From Aureobasidium sp. EXF-3400 (taxonomy: Eukaryota; Ascomycota; Dothideomycetes; Dothideales; Saccotheciaceae), in assembly GCA_024195585.1 (NCBI GenBank), contig SWBL01000265.1:1-64000 (forward strand): a DNA stretch of 64,000 nucleotides, given 5' to 3'. This document shows, piece after piece, positions 10,620-19,835 of the stretch; the stretch's first letter is position 1; each line of letters starts with the position of its first letter. The translations under genes were made by a program, and so were the position numbers. Below the pieces are notes generated by a model. That model was given only the letters and a program-made list of their open reading frames with translations, was not told the DNA's origin and did no database searches.

Positions 10620-11403
10620 ATGATGATACTCCAAACGCTACAAACCACATTCAATGCATGCAAGTCATTGCCTAAGGTTTCTTCAGCCTTGCGGTTCTTC
10701 TCGGCCAGCCAGGCGGCATGTGAGCCTCCACAAGATGACCTTAATGCAGAGATTATAAAGCGGAGAGAAGACTACCGTAAACGGGGAGAGACCCGTCAAT
10801 TCAAGAGCTATATAGATCCCGAGTATCGCAGACAATTCAGGAAGTCAAGATCCGCCGCCAATCGCAGATATAGCGAGAATAACCGCGAAACCCGCTTGTT
10901 GCAGATAAGAATCTCGAACGCCCGGCACATAGCTGGAGACCCTTATTTCTATACCAAGAATAGGCTGCGCCAATGGTGCCATAAACATGCTTGGGTTAGA
11001 GACGAGCTTGACTGGAAAGCTCACAAGCCTGTCTGGTCCCCTGTCAAAGTGAGCAGGACCTGCAAAACCTGCAACATCGAAAAGTACGGAGGGTTTCACC
11101 TGTGGTGGGTACGTATGCGAGAATGCAGATGGCCCATTCAGTACCTGTTATGATCTCACAGTCCTGTATCTTCGTACAAGAAATATGCTAAATCTATTGC
11201 TTGGTGGACAGCAACGCAAGTATGATCCTTCGCTCTTCGACTGTACGAATTGCTTCTTTGGTCCTGGCCCCAACCCTCGACAGGCTTACCCGAGAGGTTG
11301 TGAGGATGTCGCAACGCTTCGGGAATTGCGTACCCGCAAACAGGAACTGGACCGTGGATTGAAGCCTGGATCCTTGTCTCAGAATAAGTCGCCTGCTGTG
11401 TAA
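10620..11403 (+). CDS. Small zinc-knuckle-like hypothetical protein, two exons
   Basis: Unknown function. Exons 10620-11108 and about 11212-11403 give about 226 residues. The donor is TGG|GTACGT. The acceptor could be 11211 or 11220; both keep the frame. The N-terminus (ALRFFSASQA) looks like a mitochondrial presequence. The middle is very Arg-rich, with RREDYRKRGETRQF and a KSRSAANRRYSE stretch that recalls a basic region. Splicing joins CKTC in exon 1 to DCTNC in exon 2, making a pair of CxxC knuckles separated by the WW/YD junction. I recall similar cysteine-paired small proteins recurring in fungal genomes but cannot name a family. The ATG at 10620 or 10623 may be the start. Confidence 0.55.
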
Positions 11404-11999
11404 GACATCCAGTCCTGAGGTCTCAACGACCATGTCGATAGTTGGTTGTCACTCCGGGTCCAGTCGCCTACCACTTCCACAGCCATCTAAAGGCAGAGTT
11501 CGTTTCAGGAATGAAGAGTATCCAGAGAAATCCCAGAAGCTCGAGGGCAAGGAGAGACTGGGCTGAGACAATTCATGGTATCCCCCGATCTTCTCACATC
11601 AGAGGCTTGCTGCAATACACGACTGTGACTGGATTAATTGAATGCAGCCATTGAAAAGTGTCGTTTGCTGGAAGCAGGTTGCTAAGGGCAACGGCACGGG
11701 TTGTGACAAACACCAGGACCGGGCTGTTTGAATTTCGCGGCCGGCCGCTCGCTGCAGTACTTGTCGCGCGTCTTTCACGTCTTCACTCGCACCGGTTTGA
11801 CAGTCATCAGGGATCTTGATCGTGTCAGCAACATCAACACACACCAACACACATCAACACCAGGGCACGCGTTTGATCACCTATCTTTCCGCATCAGAAC
11901 CGCACTCGCAAACCGCACCGTGAACCCACACATAGTCCTTTCGATCACACACGCCATCGCGAGACGACTTAAGAGCATCGGAGGCAGTGGCACCTCATC
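11404..11999. other. Intergenic; promoter and leader of the first DUF6604 gene
   Basis: No gene seen. Positions about 11830-11930 contain CA-rich, ACACA-type repeats and then a C-rich leader. The same arrangement recurs before the second paralogue (about 15120-15240). Confidence 0.45.
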
Positions 12000-14777
12000 A
12001 TGTCTTATCACAACACCTACCTCGCCTGTAAGAGAGAGACTAGGTACATCCTCTGGTGGCTTTGTCACACGTCAAATGCCATTCTGCAATTGATCTCCAA
12101 GAAGAATCAAAACGATGACTTTGAGAATTGTGTGAACACCACTGGTCAGGTCACAACCAAGGAGCTTATTCACATGGCGAAGAGGGTGGCATCCCGACTT
12201 TCGCAAAAACAAATTCCTTCCACAATTTTTCGACTGTTTCGCTCAGTCATATCTGCCAGATCTTCAGCACATGTAATGTTCGTGGAAATGGCATCGAACA
12301 ACAAAGACGAGGAAATGGACAAAAGTAACGAAACTCACAAGTATTTCATCGATCGCTTAGTTGAGGCTTTCGAGATTCTTGGAGGTTCTCAATGGGCTAC
12401 CAATCAAGACACTGAATCAAACAAGGCTCAGACGCGCGAAGAAATCGAGGAGGTCATCTTCTCCAATGCATTCTCAGCACTCGATATCCATCAATGCGCC
12501 GATGTGAGTGATGACGAAGCCGACTCTGAGACGTTACCGGCTACAAAGCATTCCCAAAAGCCCGAAAAGGCCAAATGCAACCAGAGATCCAAGCAAAAGA
12601 AGAACAAACGAACCAGAGTGGCGAATGATCCAGATATTCTTGATGTGCCATTGGAAAGCTATTGTCTTGTTGATGGCCCTGAAGGTATCCATGCTGACTA
12701 CAAAATGGCCTTGGTGTCTGTCTTTGTCGAGTGGTGGAAGTTACGCAACCATGTCCAAACGATGTGGTTTAGCGTGGCTTACGATGATGTCAATCATGCG
12801 GTTGCTGGAGCAGTGTCCGAGATGGCGATCACGATGATCAAGAAAACAGCATTGGCTGTATTCGTCGAGTTCCCAGCAGGCTTTGACACATACCAAGCAA
12901 TGACTCGCGACTTCAGTCGCGATGAACTTCAAGACATATGTTCATCCCACCCCGAGTTCAAAGAGGCTTTCTCCTTTCACACCTACCAAGATCTTCTTGA
13001 GTTTCTAGAAGACTTTCAGAAGAATCGTACCGGCAAACCGACAAAACGTATGCAGTCAAGGCTCTCACTTTGGGACCCGAATTTCGACCTACAACAAGCT
13101 ACCTTGGCAGAGAAGGTAGAATGGCGTCGGTCATACACCATCAACTGGCTCTACGATCTAGTCAATGTCTTCTCGTACATCGTGATCCAAGAGAACAAGA
13201 TATCTATCAAGAACCGACCACTTGAGACGATCAATTGGTCTGTGAAGACACCCTATCACAGACCGAGCAAGTTGTATGGCATGGAATGCTTCGCGGAATT
13301 CATCACCACTTTGGCAATGCAGAAGCCAGGGACAAAGGTTCAGTCTCAGGTTTTGCCCCATCATGTCTTCCAACTGCAATGTGTTGTGGATTCTTTCACG
13401 GCATCGCGCGGCTGGGGCCCCGGCATACAAAAATGTTATGGTCACTTCACCAAAGAACACCCAGGAAAAGTCTCGCCTACAGATTGTCTCAAGCTCTTCC
13501 TAGGCACTCATGACAGCGGATTCTTGTCAGGTGCTGAGGCTCTCTCAAACCGTCTCAAAGAGTATCAGCGCACTTCTCGCGATCAACTTGCAAGCTATCG
13601 CATTGCCTGGATGCTACTTGATCGGTCTAGGGTACAATTCAGCAATTGGCTGGGCAAATCAGATGGCGCTTTCACAAGCGAAACCCCGTCACGGTTTTCC
13701 AACCATACACAGAATGGGCTCTGGGAGTACAGTCCATTCCTCTGCGGTGTCGGTCTGGTTGACGCACTCGGAATTTCATACCGCTTAAGCATGCTTTGCT
13801 GGGACACGGTCCTAGAGGTGATTATAATGCTCCGGTTCCAAGAGCCGCTGGTCCAGAAAGACTATATGAAACAGTCCGATGAACTGCTTTCATTCTTGAC
13901 GACGTATGGCGCACCCCATGGACCCCACTTTTCTGAGCTCTCCGGGCGTGAGAAGACCGAGTCCGACGCCCGCAGACTTGAAAGAGCTAAGAGGTACAAA
14001 CACCATGACATTGAGCAGGTAATCGGAACACACCAGGATATGCGGGATGCACTGAGCCTAGACGGCAACGCTATCTTCCGACGCAAGTCTCAACTGCTGG
14101 TCTACCACGAGTCCGGTTGGGATCCAGCACGATTGATCGAGAACAGGCTTGAGTCAGATTGCTCATTACTAGTATCTTACGCCACAGTCTGGGAACGGGA
14201 CAAGCTGGGCAACAGTTCAGAACGGGACATTTTCTTGCGTTTATATCGAGAGAATGCCACCAGGTTCAACGGTGCCTTTGCCAATGAGTCGGTCTCTAGC
14301 ACTCCCAACGCCAATGAGATTGCAGCAAGTACGCAGAGACTTGGACACAGCGAGTACGGACCGACTGGTCTTGGACAGCTTCGCCTTGCTGAGTTGGACC
14401 TCATCAACGACATCTGCTACCAGGCACCACTCTCAGCAATCGACTACACGTGGCTCACCATGAAGTTCATGAAAATTTTCGACGCAGTGGAGGAGCGTTT
14501 GATCGAAGTACGAAACCCGCTCTATCTGCAATGTATTCTTTTTCACAAAAGCGCTCGAATGGCGCAGCTCCAGATTCTTATACGACGCGAGATGCCTGGC
14601 CACAAGGAATGCTTAGAAGTCCTGGCCAAAGAGATGAAGAAACAATCGATGAGTGTGGAGCAATTCATGTACTGGGGCCGTCATGATAGCAGAATCTTAG
14701 GCGCGCTTGGGAGTGAAAGGATCTGGTGCCACGAGGCCGAGGTTGGAGCAGAGAAAGAACAAACTGAAGTTCAATAG
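12000..14777 (+). CDS. DUF6604-type fungal protein, copy 1
   Basis: A single exon for 925 residues. The N-terminus starts the DUF6604-like domain at once (YLACKRETRYILWWLCHTSN). The protein is helical and aligns by eye along its whole length with the next gene: shared blocks include EWRRSYTINWLYDLVNVFSY, KNRTGKPTK and NGLWEYSPFLCG. An insertion near residue 185-215 is very Lys/Arg-rich (SKQKKNKRTRVAND) and could be a nuclear localisation signal; copy 2 lacks it. The C-terminus ends in an acidic tail without the cysteines of copy 2. Function unknown. The family is fungal and often lineage-expanded. Ordinary codon use and no frame breaks suggest a live gene. Confidence 0.8.
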   Translation: MSYHNTYLACKRETRYILWWLCHTSNAILQLISKKNQNDDFENCVNTTGQVTTKELIHMAKRVASRLSQKQIPSTIFRLFRSVISARSSAHVMFVEMASNNKDEEMDKSNETHKYFIDRLVEAFEILGGSQWATNQDTESNKAQTREEIEEVIFSNAFSALDIHQCADVSDDEADSETLPATKHSQKPEKAKCNQRSKQKKNKRTRVANDPDILDVPLESYCLVDGPEGIHADYKMALVSVFVEWWKLRNHVQTMWFSVAYDDVNHAVAGAVSEMAITMIKKTALAVFVEFPAGFDTYQAMTRDFSRDELQDICSSHPEFKEAFSFHTYQDLLEFLEDFQKNRTGKPTKRMQSRLSLWDPNFDLQQATLAEKVEWRRSYTINWLYDLVNVFSYIVIQENKISIKNRPLETINWSVKTPYHRPSKLYGMECFAEFITTLAMQKPGTKVQSQVLPHHVFQLQCVVDSFTASRGWGPGIQKCYGHFTKEHPGKVSPTDCLKLFLGTHDSGFLSGAEALSNRLKEYQRTSRDQLASYRIAWMLLDRSRVQFSNWLGKSDGAFTSETPSRFSNHTQNGLWEYSPFLCGVGLVDALGISYRLSMLCWDTVLEVIIMLRFQEPLVQKDYMKQSDELLSFLTTYGAPHGPHFSELSGREKTESDARRLERAKRYKHHDIEQVIGTHQDMRDALSLDGNAIFRRKSQLLVYHESGWDPARLIENRLESDCSLLVSYATVWERDKLGNSSERDIFLRLYRENATRFNGAFANESVSSTPNANEIAASTQRLGHSEYGPTGLGQLRLAELDLINDICYQAPLSAIDYTWLTMKFMKIFDAVEERLIEVRNPLYLQCILFHKSARMAQLQILIRREMPGHKECLEVLAKEMKKQSMSVEQFMYWGRHDSRILGALGSERIWCHEAEVGAEKEQTEVQ

Positions 14778-15292
14778 AATCGTGTGAGGCACCGAAACAA
14801 AAGCTAGGTCTCCCTGTGTACTATTGTATCACGCTTTTACTTATAAGAATGCACAATACTTTCAAGAACCAGAGTAATATCCATTGCGAGTGTGTCTTGA
14901 CAGCTTTCTCTGGATGCATCTCCAGGACAATGAGTATTGTGCCTTTTTACAACCACCATTCTGCTCTGCGGCTCTACAGGGGAACAATGGAAGATGTGTG
15001 ATGAGTGACGAACCCGCTGCACCTGTTCGTGGTCAGTACGCTTCTATTATTTTGTGTCACTTCATTGGTCTTCATCTGGACGACCGCTATCCTGGATACT
15101 TGATTGTGTCCCAAATTCCGGCACACGTCAACAAACACAAACACAAACACCGGAGTACGCGAGACCCCTCGTCTTTTCCGCACTTCCTTCTCGCACACCA
15201 TCCCACCCCATCAACCTGTCTTCTGATCAGCTACACAATCTTATTGTAGAGCAGTCAACTTGCCCTCGCCTTGGGCTCAGAAAGTCCTAAGC
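14778..15292. other. Intergenic; promoter of the second DUF6604 gene
   Basis: No gene seen. An (ACAAAC)n-like short repeat lies near 15131-15150, followed by a C-rich leader that parallels the leader of the upstream copy. Confidence 0.45.
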
Positions 15293-18082
15293 ATGGCCCG
15301 CGACCTGAATGGTTCACTTCGTGTCCCTTACCTCAACTACAAGAAAGACACTCGCTACATACTATGGTGGCTGGCACATGCTTCGAACAGCATCGTTGCA
15401 GCGATCCCGGACGTGCAAAGGGTCGCGACCGATGTCATCAACACTACAGGCCATATGACCTGCGCGGAGATCAAGATCATGTCTCGAAGAGTGGGTACTG
15501 CGTTTCTCAAGCGTGGCGAGCAAGTTCCTTCGACGATTCTTTATTTGTTCGACTCTGTCATCAAAGCTCGCCAGGAGATGAGTGAAGAATACAAGACCAT
15601 GTTTACTGGCACACAAGATGAGGAGTTCGAGCGCAGCAACGACCGCCATCAAGCCTTCATTGACACTCTGACCTTCGCTTTCAAGGCGCTTGGAGGCGAC
15701 CAGTGGCTGTTGATTGGAGCTGAGAAACAACACGAATCTCTTGGCTCAGAAAAGGAGATCGAGGAAGTTGTATTTGCAAACGCCTTCTCAGCCCTTTCGG
15801 TACAACAGACCGACGACCATTTTGACATATCAACCGATTCCTGCACAGACGAAGCCCCACTCAAAGAATACTGTGTTGAAGACGGACCGGACGAAACACT
15901 CGACCACACCCTCGTCATCTGTATGGCTTTTCTAGAGAGTGTGATATTGAGAAGAAATCTGCAAACTCTTTGGCAAAACGTCGTTTATGGTCATCTCAAC
16001 ATAGCTGTTGTGGCAGTTGAGTCAAACATGGCGATCGCTTTGGTGAAGACGACAGCAGCAGCCGTTTTCGTAGAGTCGGACAGCAAGTGCGAATCGAATG
16101 ATTCTTACATCAACCTTCTTGGTCAAGTCTCGAATGCGGCTTTGACGACCGTCACAGATTGCCAACACCCGGAATTTCGCGAAGCGTGCGGCATTCACAT
16201 CTACAATTCTCTGGTCGATTTTGTCCTTGACTATCGGAAAAACCGTACTGGTAGACCAACAAAGCCTCTGCAGATGGATTTGAATAAATGGGATCCAACA
16301 TGCGACCTTGAAGACCTTTCAGCAGACGAACGGCTCGAGTGGCGACGTTTCTATACCATAAACTGGTTGTATGAACTTGTCAACGTCTTCTCACACATCG
16401 TCAGACAAGAAAAACGCTCCGAGATGACCTTGTCTGAGAAATCTAATTGGTCTCTCGATGGACCATATCGGAGAGACGCTCGATTGTTTGGACTTGAAGA
16501 CTTTGCTTCCTCTGTCACAACCTGGGCGATGCAAAAGCCTGGTACGCCTTTCGAGAACAAGATTCTTTTGCACCATGTCTTCCAGCTCCACTGCATGATC
16601 GACTCTTTCACGGTGGCCCAAGGTTGGTCACCGGATCTGAGTGGCGATGCTGAATTCGAACCACGCCCAGAAGACTTTTACCCTATAGAAGCAATCGACC
16701 GCTTTCTTGACCGCCATACTGATGGTTCCAGCGTTGGGTTCATCAAAGGAGTGGATGTACTGTTGGAGACTCTCAAACACACGGATTCGATGTCTAGGTT
16801 CACACACTCCGGCAATATTCTGGAAGAGCTGCCATACTTGCAGAAGCTGTTCAAAAACTGGCTGGGCGTTTCAAGCCATGCATTTACCACAGAAAACAGT
16901 CCACCATCTCGCTTTGAGAAAAAGAGCAATCGCAATGGTCTATGGGAGTTTTCGCCTTTCTTATGCGGCGCTGGCTTGGCCGAGGCTCTTGATATTGCGT
17001 ACCGCATCAGCATAATCATTTGGAGCGAACTGACCGAGCCGATACAACTCATGCAACTACAGGAGTTACTCGTCCACAAGGGGTATCTGCAGAAAAATCT
17101 CGATCGTTTCAAGGACCTCGATGAAATGTTTTATGAAAAATCCTTCCACAAAGATGCAAAGCCCACCGAACATTTCAAAAAGAACAAGTATTTCCCAGGG
17201 CCCGCTGGTCCGCAAGCCCGGACCTTATTGCGTTCAGCTACAAAACTCGAAGAATGGTTGAGCTTGGGAGAGAATACCTTCTTGCGCTCCAAGCCCAATT
17301 TGCTGTTGTATCGTGAGTTTGACTGGAAATTCTGGTGCATCACCGAAGACGAGATGATACCTAATAGTCTTCTGGGCTCCCTGTGTGTTGTCCAAACGAG
17401 ACGCATGATTGACCCCGTAACGGGCAAGATTCGGTTTGAAGATACGGATCTGATCAAGAATGCCAGGGAACAGAATCGAGTCGACTATACCGGTGACGCT
17501 TGCATTCTACGCCGTGCAGAGTTCATCAAGAGAGAGAAGATAAGAGGTATGCATGGACTTGAAGAACCACTGCCATCAATCGCCGATATGGACGTTACTG
17601 CAAGTACGCAAGATTTTCAGCATACCATCGACGATGATCCTCCCTTATCCACATTTGTTGTCTGGCAACTTCTCAAAGCAGAGGTTTGGGAAGATGTTTG
17701 CAGCAGGCAACCACTTTGTGGCTTCAATTACCTGTGGCTCATGACCATAATACTCAAGACCTGGGCCAAGATCGATGATCATCTGCAGAAGACACAGACA
17801 CCATTCTGTGATTTCATCAACCAGACGGCTTATGTCCGCATGGAAAGCAGACGTACCCAGCTTATCTGCCAGATCCGTCAAGGCTCGTCTGAGGTTTACA
17901 GGAAGCGTGCTGAAGAAATCGCCAGGATGCTACAGCAGATTCCCGTGTTCAAGACAAACTGCACTTACTGGGACGCATATTACTGTTCTCTCTGTGGAGA
18001 GAAGAATTGCATCTTCCGGAATTGCAAAGCTCGAGTGGATCCGTCTCAAAATGACGAGCAGGATGATCTACACGCCGGATAG
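15293..18082 (+). CDS. DUF6604-type fungal protein, copy 2
   Basis: A single exon for 929 residues from the ATG at 15293; the frame also extends 11 codons upstream without another ATG. The N-terminal block NYKKDTRYILWWLAHASN matches copy 1. Other shared blocks are EWRRFYTINWLYELVNVFSH and NGLWEFSPFLCGAGL. There is no Lys-rich insertion near residue 190. Its C-terminus differs from copy 1: WDAYYCSLCGEKNC, then FRNCKAR, gives four cysteines in a zinc-knuckle-like spacing (CxxC-x4-C-x4-C). Function unknown. The two tails suggest the paralogues have taken different partners or locations. Confidence 0.8.
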   Translation: MARDLNGSLRVPYLNYKKDTRYILWWLAHASNSIVAAIPDVQRVATDVINTTGHMTCAEIKIMSRRVGTAFLKRGEQVPSTILYLFDSVIKARQEMSEEYKTMFTGTQDEEFERSNDRHQAFIDTLTFAFKALGGDQWLLIGAEKQHESLGSEKEIEEVVFANAFSALSVQQTDDHFDISTDSCTDEAPLKEYCVEDGPDETLDHTLVICMAFLESVILRRNLQTLWQNVVYGHLNIAVVAVESNMAIALVKTTAAAVFVESDSKCESNDSYINLLGQVSNAALTTVTDCQHPEFREACGIHIYNSLVDFVLDYRKNRTGRPTKPLQMDLNKWDPTCDLEDLSADERLEWRRFYTINWLYELVNVFSHIVRQEKRSEMTLSEKSNWSLDGPYRRDARLFGLEDFASSVTTWAMQKPGTPFENKILLHHVFQLHCMIDSFTVAQGWSPDLSGDAEFEPRPEDFYPIEAIDRFLDRHTDGSSVGFIKGVDVLLETLKHTDSMSRFTHSGNILEELPYLQKLFKNWLGVSSHAFTTENSPPSRFEKKSNRNGLWEFSPFLCGAGLAEALDIAYRISIIIWSELTEPIQLMQLQELLVHKGYLQKNLDRFKDLDEMFYEKSFHKDAKPTEHFKKNKYFPGPAGPQARTLLRSATKLEEWLSLGENTFLRSKPNLLLYREFDWKFWCITEDEMIPNSLLGSLCVVQTRRMIDPVTGKIRFEDTDLIKNAREQNRVDYTGDACILRRAEFIKREKIRGMHGLEEPLPSIADMDVTASTQDFQHTIDDDPPLSTFVVWQLLKAEVWEDVCSRQPLCGFNYLWLMTIILKTWAKIDDHLQKTQTPFCDFINQTAYVRMESRRTQLICQIRQGSSEVYRKRAEEIARMLQQIPVFKTNCTYWDAYYCSLCGEKNCIFRNCKARVDPSQNDEQDDLHAG

Positions 18083-18346
18083 CTCAGCACACCTTGGGAT
18101 CTTCGGTTAGCGCTGGTGGAATGCATATCCCAAGTTTGGAAATGGACAGGGAGCACATCAGAATAGATCAAATCGACGTACATCAGTCAGCAGGCTAATA
18201 CAACGAACATTGGATTTTGTCAATAAGTAATTGCCTTCAAATTCTTCGCTATTATATATGAAATTCCATGAACAGTGATATCGTACGGTGAATGTTATTC
18301 CTTGTTGTGTGATGTGGTAGCGAGAAGACTTAACCCAAACTCTGCC

Positions 18347-18351
18347 AAAAA
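18347..18351 (-). terminator. Pol III T-run terminator of the tRNA-like gene
   Basis: On the minus strand a TTTTT run lies five bases beyond the 3' end of the tRNA-like gene, the normal spacing for RNA polymerase III termination. Confidence 0.6.
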
Positions 18352-18355
18352 TGAT

Positions 18356-18499
18356 TGCGGCGAGTGAGATTCGAACCCACGATCTCTGCATCTTCAGTTG
18401 GCAACTGAGGTTCCTGAAAACACTCGTGACAGTCACCGGTCGAAGGCTTGTGTTTGCAAGACACATTGATGCAGCGTCTTACCACCAGACCACCGCCAC
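18356..18499 (-). tRNA. Intron-bearing tRNA gene, isotype unresolved
   Basis: On the minus strand an acceptor stem GTGGCGG pairs with TCGCCGC (five Watson-Crick pairs plus two GU wobbles). The D stem is GTCT/AGAC with loop GGTGGTA. The anticodon stem is CTGCA/TGCAG and the variable loop is AGATC. The T arm is GTGGG-TTCGAAT-CTCAC, with discriminator A. A-box and B-box sequences are close to consensus (the A box has G for the usual A14). Roughly 72 nt lie inside the anticodon loop as an intron. Canonical splicing after position 37 would leave C33 and anticodon AAT, which looks wrong. Two tidy hairpins within the insert show UGC and GCC in seven-base loops. I therefore leave the amino acid open; a decayed tRNA is possible. 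Confidence 0.6.
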
Positions 18500-18721
18500 T
18501 TTTGTTGTTATGATCATTATAGACGGAAAGAGCGAAGGCTGTCATGCGTATACCTTCCCTCCACGCACAGCTGAACCCGTATCAGGAAAGGCAAGCAGCG
18601 TCAGTTCTTTGTTTCGGCCAACCTCTTGTGTCGTTGCTCTGACGTGAGTGTTTCAGGGCAGTGTTGGTACAAACGCGCGCTGCAATCAACAACCCGCCTT
18701 GCAACTTTCACAAACAGCGAA

Positions 18722-18727
18722 TATAAA
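18722..18727 (+). promoter_or_regulatory. TATA-like element
   Basis: TATAAA lies 72 bp before the ATG of the F-box-like gene at 18799, a plausible distance for a core promoter with a short leader. Confidence 0.35.
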
Positions 18728-18798
18728 GCCCAGCAATCCGCTGCTCATGCATTTCAATCGCCTTCACAACCAGTTTCTCAAAAACATCGGCTCATCCA

Positions 18799-19788
18799 AT
18801 GACAAACTTCTTGAGTCTACCACCCGAGCTTCGGGAGCAGATCTACCTCGCACTGCTTGTCGAACCATCGAACGATGCCAACCGAATCATGCTCACTCTC
18901 GACAAGAACGGCCAGTCTATTTGGGATCGCATCACGGAAATCTCGCCAGATGATGATGAACTCGATACAGACATCCAACCTGTGCTCACTCAATCTTCAA
19001 TCAAGCACATGGACTACAGCAGTCTTTGGTCACTCGCACGCGTCAACAAACTCCTGTACGAAGAAACAATCCCCATCATCTACGGCAATGCATGCCTCGA
19101 ATACACCTTTGGCGATTCTTGCTCTGTCAGTCAGAGTCCTGTCCTCCTGCAGGCCTTCGTCGACAAGCTTCCCGCTGCAACCTGTGCTCTCTACCGCCAA
19201 CTGACTATTGTCAATGGCAAGGATCTGTCTGCCAAAGCCATGACTTCCATCGTCGACATCATCAACACCAAACTGCCCAATCTGGTTTCTCTGGAGATTC
19301 GCGCGATTGATCTATCGATTTGTTCGATACCTAATCCAGTGGCGATAGCCACACACGCAGGAAAGCTGTGTTCTCAAAGGTACCGCTCCTCCACCCTCAG
19401 CTTCCGAGTTGCGAACGGGCGATTTTCTGGAGTACATATCTAGGAAGCCTTGCCTGCTAGACTCATCATTGTAAGAAGAGCGATATCGCGATTGGACGTT
19501 ACCCTGAACTCTGCTGTCTGGTACAACAACCTCATGTGATATCGTTACAAAATGTCTCAATGTGGCGGCATCCGTGCGATTTGTAAGAACATTGGCATAA
19601 TCTTCAAGAGGCTGTATGCCGATGAATTCGCGAGTATCCACTATTTCGACCACCGATTTGCGCGAGAAGCACAGAGCCAGGCTGTCGAGGATATTGGAGT
19701 AAAGCCATGGCGCTATCGATTCGTCGTCCCAAGAAGGATAGATGTTCTGGAGTTGAAATGCACTTTCGAGAAGACGAACCAATATAGA
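18799..19788 (+). pseudogene. Broken F-box-like gene
   Basis: The frame opens with an F-box-like helix (FLSLPPELREQIYLALL) and runs about 180 residues with LARVNKLLYEETIPIIYGNA, typical of fungal F-box/2EXR-type proteins. It then degrades. Near 19340-19380 the sense reading moves one frame (FSKVPLLHPQLPSCERAIFW) and ends at a TAG. Sense returns to the first frame near 19450 (SRLDVTLNSAVWYNNL), is cut by TGA at 19537, and continues as ICKNIGIIFKRLYADEFASI and RFVVPRRIDVLELKC. I could not find introns that repair all of this. So I infer at least two frameshifts and one nonsense change; the 3' limit is approximate. A shorter functional protein ending at 19443 is the alternative. Confidence 0.5.
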
Positions 19789-19835
19789 AAGTCCAGCCAA
19801 CATGGATTGCTATGTGCACTTCTCAGATCAAGTGA

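Larger units (their letters stand above)
12000..18082 (+). repeat. Tandem gene duplication (two DUF6604 paralogues)
   Basis: Two single-exon genes of about 2.8 kb in direct orientation, 515 bp apart, encode proteins colinear from end to end but clearly diverged. The CA-rich promoter and leader layout is also similar, which suggests the duplicated unit included upstream sequence. Divergence looks old: DNA-level identity is not obvious by eye outside conserved blocks. Confidence 0.75.

Noticed and set aside
12000..18082. DUF6604 pair as a mobile element or viral relic
   Set aside because: No terminal repeats, no transposase or polymerase motifs; both are normal host-type genes.
19312..19803. 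163-codon minus-strand frame
   Set aside because: Overlaps the broken F-box-like gene, whose plus-strand reading makes better sense.
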